Positions 43,301 through 56,100 of a stretch of 64,000 nt of DNA are shown here, piece after piece (position 1 is the first letter of the stretch; the number at the start of each line of letters is the position of its first letter). Under the pieces are notes generated by a model. It saw nothing but the letters and a program-made list of their open reading frames with translations. It was not told the origin of the DNA and made no database searches. Source of the stretch: Conchocele bisecta (lineage: Eukaryota > Mollusca > Bivalvia > Lucinida > Thyasiridae); contig CM055279.1 in NCBI GenBank assembly GCA_029237695.1, positions 496,001 through 560,000 on the forward strand. The letters run 5' to 3'. Position numbers and translations under genes: made by a program.

Positions 43301-46300
43301 AAGCAACCATTTTCCACCTACATGTAAGGATGATTAAACCTGAATGAATCAACAAAAGATTGCCCACATCAGTTGTTGATGCAAACTTTGTTAGTAACTA
43401 GTTATTCACATACAAACTTCTTAACCCTTAGACCGCTATCTTATTTATTTTGTCGTCTGCTGTTTATTTTCTATTTTCCAGTTTTATCATCAAAAACATG
43501 CTTTGACAGCACTTTAGAATAATTTACAACATGCTTTGACAGCAATTCAGAATCATTTCCATTGGTAATGATTCTGAAGTGCTGTCAAACCATGTTTTTA
43601 TTGAGAAATAAGGCAAGATATAAAAGCAACAGCAGACGACAATTGTTGTGAGTAGCGGTCTAAGGGTTAGCGGGGGCAGGACGAATGTGGATTTGTCACA
43701 GGGTGGTAGAGGACCATTGGATCCGAGGAAGGAAACAGAAATTATAAGCCATTTAATGTACAAAGCTAATGAAATGGGCTATTCACTAGACTTTGTACAA
43801 CTAAGAAGTTTGTAAGTGCAAAACTAACATCGACAACAAAGTTCGCATTAATGGCCAATTTTGAGTACTTAATGCATTTAATGACTGCTACATGTAGGTA
43901 GTAAATACATGTAGTAGCATTTGCTAAAGCAATTAATGTTTGAAGTAAAATTATTAAAATCTTCGTAAGAACGTTTTTATCGTATGAAGTTTTATAGTGA
44001 AACTGTCACTGCGGTGGGAAACACAATAGCATAATTAACCCTTTCACCCCTAAGTAACTGAATGGGCTGCGATATGTTAATTTTGCAACCAATCCAATCA
44101 TTGCAAAATGATTTTCAGACTATTCCATTTATAACAAGAGTGCCGCAAGTCACAAAATACGCCCGTCGAATATGGGCCAGACAGCGAAGATGCAGAAATG
44201 TGAAGCTGTCACCAAGGCAAGAGACATTAATGAGAATTTGAAAGTCTATAGCATTATTTCTTCATCTCGTTGTGCTAAACATGTATACTAATTTAGGCAG
44301 AGATAGAAAAGTAGAGTGTAAAGTAGAAATGATAGGGAATTGGATTCAATAATGTAGAAAAAATGGCTAAGTTAAAAAGGTGATATTTTTGTTAAAAAAT
44401 ATTTTTTCGGCATAAAAACACCAAGGTGCACATCTTCAATATGTGTAGAAGACGTGTGTATAGTTTCAAAACGATCGACTGAACGGTTTCGGAGGAGTTG
44501 TGTACACAAACTCTGTACCGTATATAGAATTGCATAGAAAAATGTAGAAAAAATGGCCAAGTTAAAAAGGCGATATTTTTGTTAAAAAATATTTTTTCGG
44601 CCTAAAAACACCAAGGTGCACATCTTCAATATGTGTAGAAGACGTGTGTATAGTTTCAGAATGATCGACTGAACGGTTTCGGAGGAGTTGTGTACACAAA
44701 CTCTGTACCGTATATAGAATTGTATAGAAAAATGTAGAAAAAATGGCTAAGTTAAAAAGGTGATATTTTTGTTAAAAAATATTTTTTCGCCATAGAAACA
44801 CCAAGGTGCACATCTTCAATATGTGTAGAAGACGTGTGCATAGTTTCAGATCGATCGACTGAAAGGTTTCGGAGGAATTGTGTACACAAACTCTGTACCG
44901 TATATAGAAATGTATAGAAAAATGAAGAAAAAATGGCTAAGTTAAAAAGGCGATATTTTTGTTAAAAAATATTTTTTCGGCATAAAAACACCAAGGTGCA
45001 CATCTTCAATATGTGTTGTGTACACGAACTATGCGCTTTTTTTTTCAGCCGCCCGCCCGCACCCGCCCGCCCGCCGTGCGGTAAAACATAATACGTACCG
45101 TTTTTTAAAAACGGTCGTATAAAAAGGGGGTATTTGTTGTTCTCAAAAATATGAAAATTACTTTCAAACAGTGCAGATCCTGATGAGACGGCTAGTTACG
45201 AGCCGGCTCATCTGAAGCTACACTGTTTGCATAAACCGATATAGCGGGCTTTCAGGTTCAGAGGGTTAAAGGATATGTGATGGCGAGAGATTGCTGCTGG
45301 GTCTGGCCGCCATCGTCCACCGGAGCTCAGGCAAATATCTGCAATACAATACCATACACACATACAATATAATATGACAGCCATGCAATATAGTTATTTA
45401 ACCAGGTGCTCTAAAATTCATAGAGGATCTTTAGAGTGAGGATTTAACTCATTGCATGCTGGGAAACTTGTGGGCTATAAATAGTTCAAAACTAGCGGAC
45501 AAAAATTCATCATATTTTCTTGTATTTCTCCCCGTAAATATCATGAATATGTCTGGGAATTTCATTAGAATTTAGTCCTGAGGACTCAATTCAAACTAGA
45601 TTGGTCAGTAAGCGAGGCTTACGGAATACCGCGTGGGCCCAGGTACCCCTAAATATATAATATTTTCCAAGTGTGTGGGCTTGTGACCTTGACTCTGGGC
45701 TTAGCGGGGGCGGCATGAATGTGAATGAGAAGCAGATCCGAGCAAGGAAATAGAAGTTATAACCGATTTCTCTGATGTTAAGTTTTGTAAAGAGACTAAG
45801 TATGTGATCTTGACCTTGGGATCAGCGGGGATATGTCACAGCATGATAGTAGAGCCTTAGAGGAATGCATGCATGAAATATTAAGAATTTTAGTTGAAGT
45901 TATAACATATTTCTCTGATGTTAAGTTTTGTAAAGAGACCATATATTTGACCTTGACCTTGGGATCAGCGGGGGTTGGACGGTCGTGGATTTGGCACAGC
46001 ATGGTAGTAGAGCCAGCCTTACAGGAATGCATGTGTGAAATATTAAGCATTTTAGATGAAGGAAATAGAAGTTATAACAATATTTCTCTGATGTTAAGTT
46101 TTGTAAAGAGACTGAGTATTTGACCTTGACCATGGGATCAGCGGGGGTTGGACGGTCGTGGATTTGGCACAGCATGGTAGTAGAGCCTTACAGGAATGCA
46201 TGTGTGAAATATTAAGGATTTTCAAAGAAGGAAATAGAAGTTATAACAATATTTCTCTGATGTTAAGTTTTGTAAAGAGACTAAGTATTTGACCTTGACC

Positions 46301-47108
46301 ATGGGATCAGCAGGGGTTGGACGGTCGTGGATTTGGCACAGCATGGTAGTAGAGCCTTAGAGGAATGCATGTGTGAAATATTAAGCATTTTAGATGAAGG
46401 AAATAGAAGTTATAAAAATATTTCTCTGATGTTAAGTTTTGTAAAAGAGACTAAGTACTTGACCTTGGGATCAGCGGGGGTTGGACGGTCGTGGATTTGG
46501 CACAGCATGATAGTAGAGCCTTAGAGGAATGCATGTGTGAAATATTAAGCATTTTAGATGAAGGAAATAGAAGTTATAAAAATATTTCTCTGATGTTAAG
46601 TTTTGTAAAAGAGACTAAGTACTTGACCTTGGGATCAGCGGGGGTTGGACGGTCGTGGATTTGGCACAGCATGGTAGTAGAGCCTTACAGGAATGCATGT
46701 GTGAAATATTAAGCATTTTAGATGAAGGAAATAGAAGTTATAAAAATATTTCTCTGATGTTAAGTTTTGTAAAAGAGACTAAGTACTTGACCTTGGGATC
46801 AGCGGGGGTTGGACGGTCGTGGATTTGGCACAACATGGTAGTAGAGCCTTACAGGAATGCATGTGTGAAAAATATTAGGCATTTTAGATGAAGGAAATAG
46901 AAGTTATAACAATATTTCACTGATGTTAAATTTTGTAAAAAAGACTAAGTATTTGACCTTCACCATGGGATCAGCGGGGGTTGGACGGTCGTGGATTTGG
47001 CACAGCATGGTAGTAGAGCCTTACAGGAATGCATGTGTGAAATATTAAGCATTTTAGATGAAGGAAATAGCAGTTATAACAATATTTCTCTGATGTTAAA
47101 TTTACGGA

Positions 47109-47184
<76 letters not shown>

Positions 47185-50100
47185 CGGACAACCTGACTCC
47201 AGTATACACCCCCACAACTCGTTGCGGGGGGTATAATGAAATTTCAAGACATATTTACAGACAGAAATAAAACATACACTCCTAATTCGTTTGGCGGATA
47301 TTTTTGCCGTTAGCATGCAAAGAGTTAATACAATATTTATTAGACATTATTTATTGTTGTGATTTTTATGAAATCAGTCAACACGTTTAATTAATATTTA
47401 ACTAAATCAACACAAACGTTTTTATATTTTAAACATAACCACATATAAGCTGTACTGATCACCCATTATGTTTTCTGGAGCAGCATTATTGCATATTTAT
47501 TACACTAGTGTATTGTGACTTGTAATATATTGCGTTTTTACGCTGCAAAACAAATTTTATGCAACCAGGTGAACTGTTTATTCAAACATGTAGCTGATTT
47601 TGATTCAAACATGTAGCTGATTATTCAAACATGTAGCTGATTATTGTGAAATAATGCACGAGTGATTGGGCCATTACACTAAACAAATGAGTGAGCTTAG
47701 CAAACCGATTTTGTTAGTGGTAGGATTCAATCAGGGGTGCATTATTTCACGAGAATCAACTCGCCTGGTTAAATACACATTTTCTTACATCTTACTGTAT
47801 AAAAGCACAACCAACACAGTAGAAAATATGTCCAAGAGATGTGTAAATTAATTTCTAGAGGCAGGCATTCACACAGTCTTATCAGCAACTGTACTGTTCA
47901 CCATCAATCTGTGAAACATCCATCATGATTCTAACAAACAGTATGTAAAGTCATAAATGAAACACGCCATGCAACTTTGTACCTTCGGACATCTGCATAA
48001 CTTTATGAAATACGTTTACAAAATTTACAATATTTTCTGTAAATGGCATCAAAAGTTGACATTATGAAATTACGCAAATGTCCGAAGGTATAAAATCGCA
48101 TGGCGTGTCACAAATGTCATAACCCCCATTTCTCTAACTACAGCCACATACGAGCAAATCAATTTCACCTTTTCCATTTTGTAAACACAAACGCCACGAG
48201 CACAATGACATGTCCAGCGAGGAGAGCCAGCTGGAAGAATCTATTCAGGAAGATTTCCTCGGAGACGAGTCGCCAATTCACCGTCCACACATAGAAGAAC
48301 TGACGACCGAGATTGAAAGACATCATGATGTAGCCCCAGGGGTTGACAAGCAGGAACGGAAGCCCTAGAACTATCTGGAATCACATTTGGACTATTGTAC
48401 ATTCGGCAATAAAACCACTGAACCACTGAGACAGTGAAAGTGAAATGGTTTAATCTCCCAGCAACAGCTAAGGTCTTACAGAGACGGGACCACAATTTAA
48501 AGTCTCATCTGACAGACAAGTGGGATGGAAATACTATGTCCGTATAGTTCACAACTAGGATAAGGATTGAACTCACACCTCCGGTATAGATGCCCAACGC
48601 CATATCCCCTGCGCCACAGCCTATCCCTACTGTCTGTTTCACGAAAGCTGCCCAAATTTTACAGCTATATAGACAATTCAAAAACAATATTATTTTCGAT
48701 AATATTAAATTAAAGGAAAATTTAAGAATGAGCCTTCTTTTTATTTCGTGAAATTCGGTCAAATATTGATTTTATTACGAAAAATTGATTTGTCTATGGG
48801 AATTTAACATGGGGGAAAAAGTGGTAAGGAAGTGTCGGAGGAGTCAAAAAAGCGAAAAAATTTGGAAATTGACTCCGAAACCTGACTAGATAGTTTGGAT
48901 ATGATCTAACTAAGAAAACAAAAGTTAATTTTAAAAATCGGTCCAGTATTTCTAAAATTCAAAAATATTTCCCCATGTTAAATCCCCATAGACATCTTCA
49001 CTAACATGGGGAAATTTTGTTTTCGCAATAAAATCAATATTTGACCAAATTTCACGAAATAAAAAGAAGGCTCATTCTTAAATTATCCTTTAATTTAATA
49101 TTATCGAAAAAAATATGGTTTTTTAATTGTTTATATGGCCGGAAAATTTGGGCAGCTTTCGTGAAACAGACAGTAGGGTGAAAGATGCCCAATGCCATAT
49201 CCCCAGGGCCACAGCCCATCCCTAGGGTGAAGATTGAACTCACAACCTCCGGTATTGATGCCCAATGCCATATCCCCTGGACACAGCCCATCCCTACGGT
49301 GAAGATGGAATGGAATGGACTTATGCTTAATGGCCCATCAAAAAATTGAACTCACAACCTCCAGTATTGATGCCCAATGCCATATCCACTGGACACAGCC
49401 CATCCCTACGGTGAAGATGGAATGGAATGGACTTATGCTTAATGGCCCATCAAAAAATTGAACTCACAACCTCCAGTATCGATGCCCAATGCCATATCCA
49501 CTGGACACAGCTCATCCCTAGGGTGAAGATTGAACTCACAACCTCCGGTATTGATGCCCAATGCCATATCTCCTGGACACGGCCCATCCATAGGGTGAAG
49601 ATTGAACTCACAACCTGCGGTATTGATGCCCAATGCCATATCCCCTGGACACGGCCCATCCATAGGGTGAACATTGAACTCACAACCTCCGGTATTGATG
49701 CCCAATGCCATATCCCCTGGACACGGCCCATCCATAGGGTGAACATTGAACTCACAACCTGCAGTATTGATACCCAATGCCATATCTCCTGGACACGGCC
49801 CATCCATAGGGTGAACATTGAACTCACAACCTCCGGTATTGATGCCCAATGCCATATCCCCTGGGCCACAGCCCATCCCTAAGGTGAAGACTGAACTCGC
49901 AACCTCTGGTATTGATGCCCAATGCAATATCCCCTGGACACGGCCTATCCCTAGGGTGAAGATTGAACTCACAACCTCCGGCATTGATGCCTAATGCCAT
50001 ATCACCTGGACACGGCCCAACCTGAACTCACAACCTCCAGTATTGATGCCCAATGGCATATCCCCTGGACAGGCCCATCGCAAGGGTGAAGATTGAACTG

Positions 50101-53100
50101 ACAACCTCCGTTATTGATACCCAATGTCATATCTCCTGGACACTGCCCATCCATAGGGTGAAGATTGAACTGACAACCTCCGGTATTGATGCCCAATGCC
50201 ATATCTCCTGGACATTGCCCATCCATAGGGTGAAGATTGAACTGACAACCTCCGTTATTGATACCCAATGTCATATCCCCTGGACACGGCCCATCCATAG
50301 GGTGAAGATTGAACTCACAACCTCCGGTATTGATGCCCAATGTCATATCTCCTGGACACGGCCCATCCATAGGGTGAAGATTGAACTCACAACCTCCGGT
50401 ATTGATGCCCAATGCCATATCCCCTGGGCCACAGCCCATCCCTAGGATGAAGATGCCGAATGCCATATCCCCAGGGCCACAGCCCATCCCTAGGGTGAAG
50501 ATTGAACTCACAATCTCTGGTATTGATGCCCAATGCCATATCCCCTGGGCCACAGCCCATCCCTAGGGTGAAGATTGAACTCACAACCTGCGGTATTGAT
50601 GCCCAATGCCATATCCCCTGGGCCACAGCCCATTCCTAGGATGAAGATTGAACTCACAAACTGCGGTATTGATGCCCAATGCCATATCCCCTGGGCCACA
50701 GCTCATCCCTAGGGTGAAGATTGAACTCACAACCTCCGTTATTAATATCCAATGCCATATCTCCTGGACACGGCCCATCCATAGGGTGAAGATTGAACTC
50801 ACAACCTCCGGTATTGATGCCCAATGCCATATCTCCTGGACACTGCCCATCCATAGGGTGAAGATTGAACTCACAACCTCCAGTATTGATGCCCAATGCC
50901 ATATCTCCTGGACACTGCCCATCCATAGGGTGAAGATTGAACTCACAACCTCCGGTATTGATGCCCAATGCCATATCCCCTGGACACTGCCCATCCATAG
51001 GGTGAAGATTGAACTCACAACCTGCGGTATTGATACCCAATGCCATATACCCTGGACACGGCCCATCCCTAGGGTGACGATTGAACTCACAACCTGCGGT
51101 ATTGATGCCCCATGCCATATCCTCTGGGCACTGCCCATCCATAGGGTGAAGATTGAACTCACAACCTGCGGTATTGATGCCCAATGCCATATCTCCTGGA
51201 CACGGCCCATCCCTAGGGTGAAGATTGAATGGAATGGAATAGTGCTTAACGGCCCATCAACAAGATTGAACTCACAACCTCCGGTATTGATGCCCAATGA
51301 TATATCCCTAGACACGGCCCATCCCTAGGGTGAAGATTGAACTCACAACCTCCGGTATAGATGCCCAATGCCATATCCGCTGGGCCACAGCCTATCCCTA
51401 CGGTGAAGATTGAATGGAATGGTATGGTGCTTTACGGCCCATCAACCAGATTGAACTCACAACCTCCGGTATTGGTGCCCAATGCCATATCCCCTGGGCC
51501 ACAGCCCATCCCTAGGGTGAAGATTGAATGGAAAGCAATTGTGCTTAACGGCCCATCCAAAAGATTGAACTCACAACCTCCGGTATTGATGCCCAATGCC
51601 ATATTACCTGGGCCACGGCCCATCTCTAGGGTGAGGATTGAACTCGCAACCTGCGGTATTGATACCCAATGCCATATCCCCTGGGCCACAGCCATCCCTA
51701 GGGTGAAGATTGAACTCACAACCTACGGTATTGATACCCAATGCCATATCTCCTGGACACGGCCCATCCATAGGGTGAAGATTGAACTCACAACCTCCGG
51801 TATTGATGCCCAATGCCATATCTCCTGGACACTGCCCATCCATAGGGTGAAGATTGAACTCACAACCTCCAGTATTGATGCCCAATGCCATATCTCCTGG
51901 ACACTGCCCATCCATAGGGTGAAGATTGAACTCACAACCTCCGGTATTGATGCCCAATGCCATATCCCCTGGACACTGCCCATCCATAGGGTGAAGATTG
52001 AACTCACAACCTGCGGTATTGATACCCAATGCCATATACCCTGGACACGGCCCATCCCTAGGGTGACGATTGAACTCACAACCTGCGGTATTGATGCCCC
52101 ATGCCATATCCTCTGGGCACTGCCCATCCATAGGGTGAAGATTGAACTCACAACCTGCGGTATTGATGCCCAATGCCATATCTCCTGGACACGGCCCATC
52201 CCTAGGGTGAAGATTGAATGGAATGGAATAGTGCTTAACGGCCCATCAACAAGATTGAACTCACAACCTCCGGTATTGATGCCCAATGATATATCCCTAG
52301 ACACGGCCCATCCCTAGGGTGAAGATTGAACTCACAACCTCCGGTATAGATGCCCAATGCCATATCCCCTGGGCCACAGCCCATCCCTAGGATGAAGATG
52401 CCGAATGCCATATCCCCAGGGCCACAGCCCATCCCTAGGGTGAAGATTGAACTCACAATCTCCGGTATTGATGCCCAATGCCATATCCCCTGGGCCACAG
52501 CCCATCCCTAGGGTGAAGATTGAACTCACAACCTACGGTATTGATGCCCAATGCCATATCCCCTGGGCCACAGCTCATCCCTAGGGTGAAGATTGAACTC
52601 ACAATCTCCGGTATTGATGCCCAATGCCATATCCCCTGGGCCACAGCCCATCCCTACGGTGAAGATTGAACTCACAACCTGCGGTATTGATGCCCAATGC
52701 CATATCCGCTGGGCCACAGCCCATCCCTACGGTGAAGATTGAATGGAATGGTATGGTGCTTTACGGCCCATCAACCAGATTGAACTCACAACCTCCGGTA
52801 TTGGTGCCCAATGCCATATCCCCTGGGCCACAGCCCATCCCTAGGGTGAAGATTGAATGGAAAGCAATTGTGCTTAATGGCCCATCCAAAAGATTGAACT
52901 CACAACCTCCGGTATTGATGCCCAATGCCATATTACCTGGGCCACGGCCCATCTCTAGGGTGAGGATTGAACTCGCAACCTGCGGTATTGATACCCAATG
53001 CCATATCCCCTGGGCCACAGCCATCCCTAGGGTGAAGATTGAACTCACAACCTACGGTATTGATACCCAATGCCATATCCCCTGGGCCATGGCCCCACTA

Positions 53101-56100
53101 GGGTGAAGATTGAACTCACAACCTCCGGTATTGATGCCCAATGCCATATTCCCAGGGCCACAGCCCATCCCTAGGGTGAAGATTGAACTCACAACCTCTG
53201 GTATTGATGCCCAATGCCATATCCCCTGGAAACTGCCCATCCATAGGGTGAAGATTGAATTCACAACCTCCGGTATTGATACCCAATGCCATATCCCCTG
53301 GGCCATGGCCCCCCTAGGGTGAAGATTTAACTCATAACCTCCGGTATTGATGCCCAATGCCATATCCCCTGGACACAGCCCATCCCTAGGGTGAAGATTG
53401 AACTCACAACCTCCGGTATTGATGCCCAATGCCATATCCCCTGGACACAGCCCATCCCTAGGGTGAAGATTTAACTCGCAACCTCCGGTATTGATGCACA
53501 ATGCCATATCTCCTGGACACAGCCCATCCCTAGGGTGAAGATTTAACTCACAACCTCCGGTATTGATGCCCAATGCCATATCTCCTGGACACTGCCCATC
53601 CCTAGGGTGAAGATCCTAGGTATTGAGACAGAATCATGATATAGTGCTAGGCGTCCTTACTATGCCGAATTGATTAAGATTCACCATTAATATACAAATC
53701 ATGTAATATACATCATGTACATGTACAGCCCCATCCTCCAAGATATCAGTGAAGAGGTTTGACTGATAGTTCAATGGCAGCAATAAGATAGTCATCTTTC
53801 ATTCCAATTCTCTTCACACTGTTTATTTTTTCGTTCCAATCCCTTCACTGTCACACAATTTATTTATCTAAATCGTTATTCAACTAGAAATGGACGCTTG
53901 TCGACAAGCGCATGTGTATCCCCCTCCCCAGATACACAAGTAGTTTGAAAAAAGGGTGTTCGAGTTATGCTCCGGAGACAAAATCAGTGACGGAAAAACA
54001 AAGGGAGATAACTAAAGAATTAGTGATGCAAGAGTTGTCATTCTTGCGGGACACACCTTTAGGGTCGTGGTCTATGCATGTGTGAAGTTTCATGAAAATA
54101 TTCCAAAGGGTGTTCGAGTTATGCTCCAGACACGAAATCAGTGCACGAAACAACAAAGGGAGATAACTAAAAAATTAACGACGCAAGAGTTGTCATTCTT
54201 ACGTGCGACACACCTTTGGGTCGTCTTCTATGCATGTATGAAGTTAGACTAGAATAATAAACTAGAAAATGTGTTCATAGAACACGGATGTCCCACATAT
54301 CGCTTTGATAATAAATGAGGCCAAATTGCAAGTCAAAATTTTCTTTTACCTGAGCGTTAAAGTTTTTGAAGCACCAAGTATGTGACCTTGACCCTGGGCT
54401 TGGCGGGGGCAGGACAAACGTGGATTTGGCACAGGGCGGTAGAGGACCATTAGAGCAATGCATATATGAAATATGAAGCTGATCCGTGAAAGAAAACAGA
54501 AATTATAAGATATTTACTGAGCGTTAAAGTTTTTGAAGCACTAAGTATATGATGTTAACCCTGGGGCTTGGCTGGGGGCGGGACGAACGTGGATTTGGCA
54601 CAGAACGGTAGAGGACCATTAGAGCAACGCATATATGAAAGATATGAGTTGATCCGTGAATGGAAAGAAAAATTATAAGTATTTACCTGAGCATAAAGTT
54701 TTTTGAGCACCAAGTATGTGACCTTGACCCTGGGATTGGCGGGGGCAGGGACGAACGTGGATTTGGCACAGGGCGGTAGAGGACCATTAGAGCAATGCGT
54801 ATATGAAATATGAAGATGATCCATGAAAGAAAACAGAAATTATAAGATATTTACCCGAGCGTTTAAATTTGTTTTTGAAGCACTAAGTATGTGACCTTGA
54901 CCCTGGGCTTGGCGGGGGCAGGACGAACGTGGATTTGGCACAGGGCGGTAGACGACCATTAGAGCAACGCGTATATGAAATATGAAGTTGATCCGTGAAT
55001 AGAAATAAAAATTATAAGATATTTACCTGAGCGTTAAAGTTTTTGAAGCACCAAGTATGTGACCTTGACCCTGGGATTGGTGGGGCAGGACGAACGTGGA
55101 TTTGGCACAGGGCGGTAGAGACCATTAGAGCAATGCGTATATGAAATATGAAGATGATCCATGATCCATGAAAGAAAACAGAAAGTATAAGATATTTACC
55201 CAAGCGTTAATGTTTTTGAAGCACTAAGTATGTGACCTTGACCCTGGGCTTGCGACGGGGGCCAGACGAACGTGGATTTGTCCACAGGGCGGTAGAGGAC
55301 CATTAGAGCAATGCGTATTACTGCGTGTTCGAGTTATGCTCTGGATACAAAATCAGAGCACGAAACAACAAAGGGAGATAAGTAAACAAGAATTCCGCGG
55401 AATCAGATGCCTCGCCTTGTCCCCGCCTTGACCTCGAGCCTGGGCCCGAAAGCAATTTTCACTGGCCCGAACATATTATACAATTATTGACTAGTGAACC
55501 ATAGAATATCAGATTATATTCTATGGCTCACTAGTCAATAATTGTTTTATTATATGATAATAGTCTGTATATAGCACTTACGACCTTATGCTACTAGACA
55601 AAAATTGAAAAAGAATTTGAAAAAAAAAATGAAAAAAAAAAATGGAAAAAAAGTTTAAAAATTAAAAATAATAATGCTTGCTACTGGAGCCCAGAATTTT
55701 TTTTAATAGTCCTATATTTATCTACATATATCTGCACAGGTCCACATAATGCCACACTATTTTCAACACAGTTTACGGAAATGTAATATAAATTACCTGT
55801 AAGTGGTCAGTGGTCAGTTGCACATGCTAGCACATGCACAGGTGAATAGTCTATTGGAGACCAGATTTTTTTTTAATAGTCCTATATTTATCTACATATA
55901 TCTGCAGAGGTCCACATAATGCCACAATATTTTCAACACAGTACCCAATGTAGTGATTTACCTGTATAAATTACCTGGTCAGCAGTGGTCAAGCACTGGA
56001 CATCTGCACATGCTAGCACATGGTTTTCCCAGTTTCTATTGTTCTCTCTACAGGTAAGGTGTACAGAGCACACGAGAAAAGGTGTACAGAGCAGACGAGA

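Larger units (their letters stand above)
38314..45276 (-). other. ALG3: ALG3 U12-type AT-AC intron, 6963 bp
   Basis: The 5' splice site is ATATCCTTT (45276-45268), identical to the minor-spliceosome consensus. The branch region reads ATCCTTAAC (38331-38323), eight of nine bases of TTCCTTAAC. The 3' end is GGTAC. The exon phases (1 base before, 2 after) match only with this reading. The intron has grown through insertion of a tandem-core composite, MITEs and another tandem array. Confidence 0.88.

Noticed and set aside
45833..47316. ORFs with repeated [14 protein letters not shown] or arginine/alanine/cysteine runs
   Set aside because: They are translations of the 164-bp tandem units and the CGCA microsatellite.
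49427..53579. Long ORFs up to 318 codons on both strands
   Set aside because: They are read through a 73-bp satellite that lacks stops in most frames. The protein repeats only because three units make a multiple of three, and both strands are equally open.
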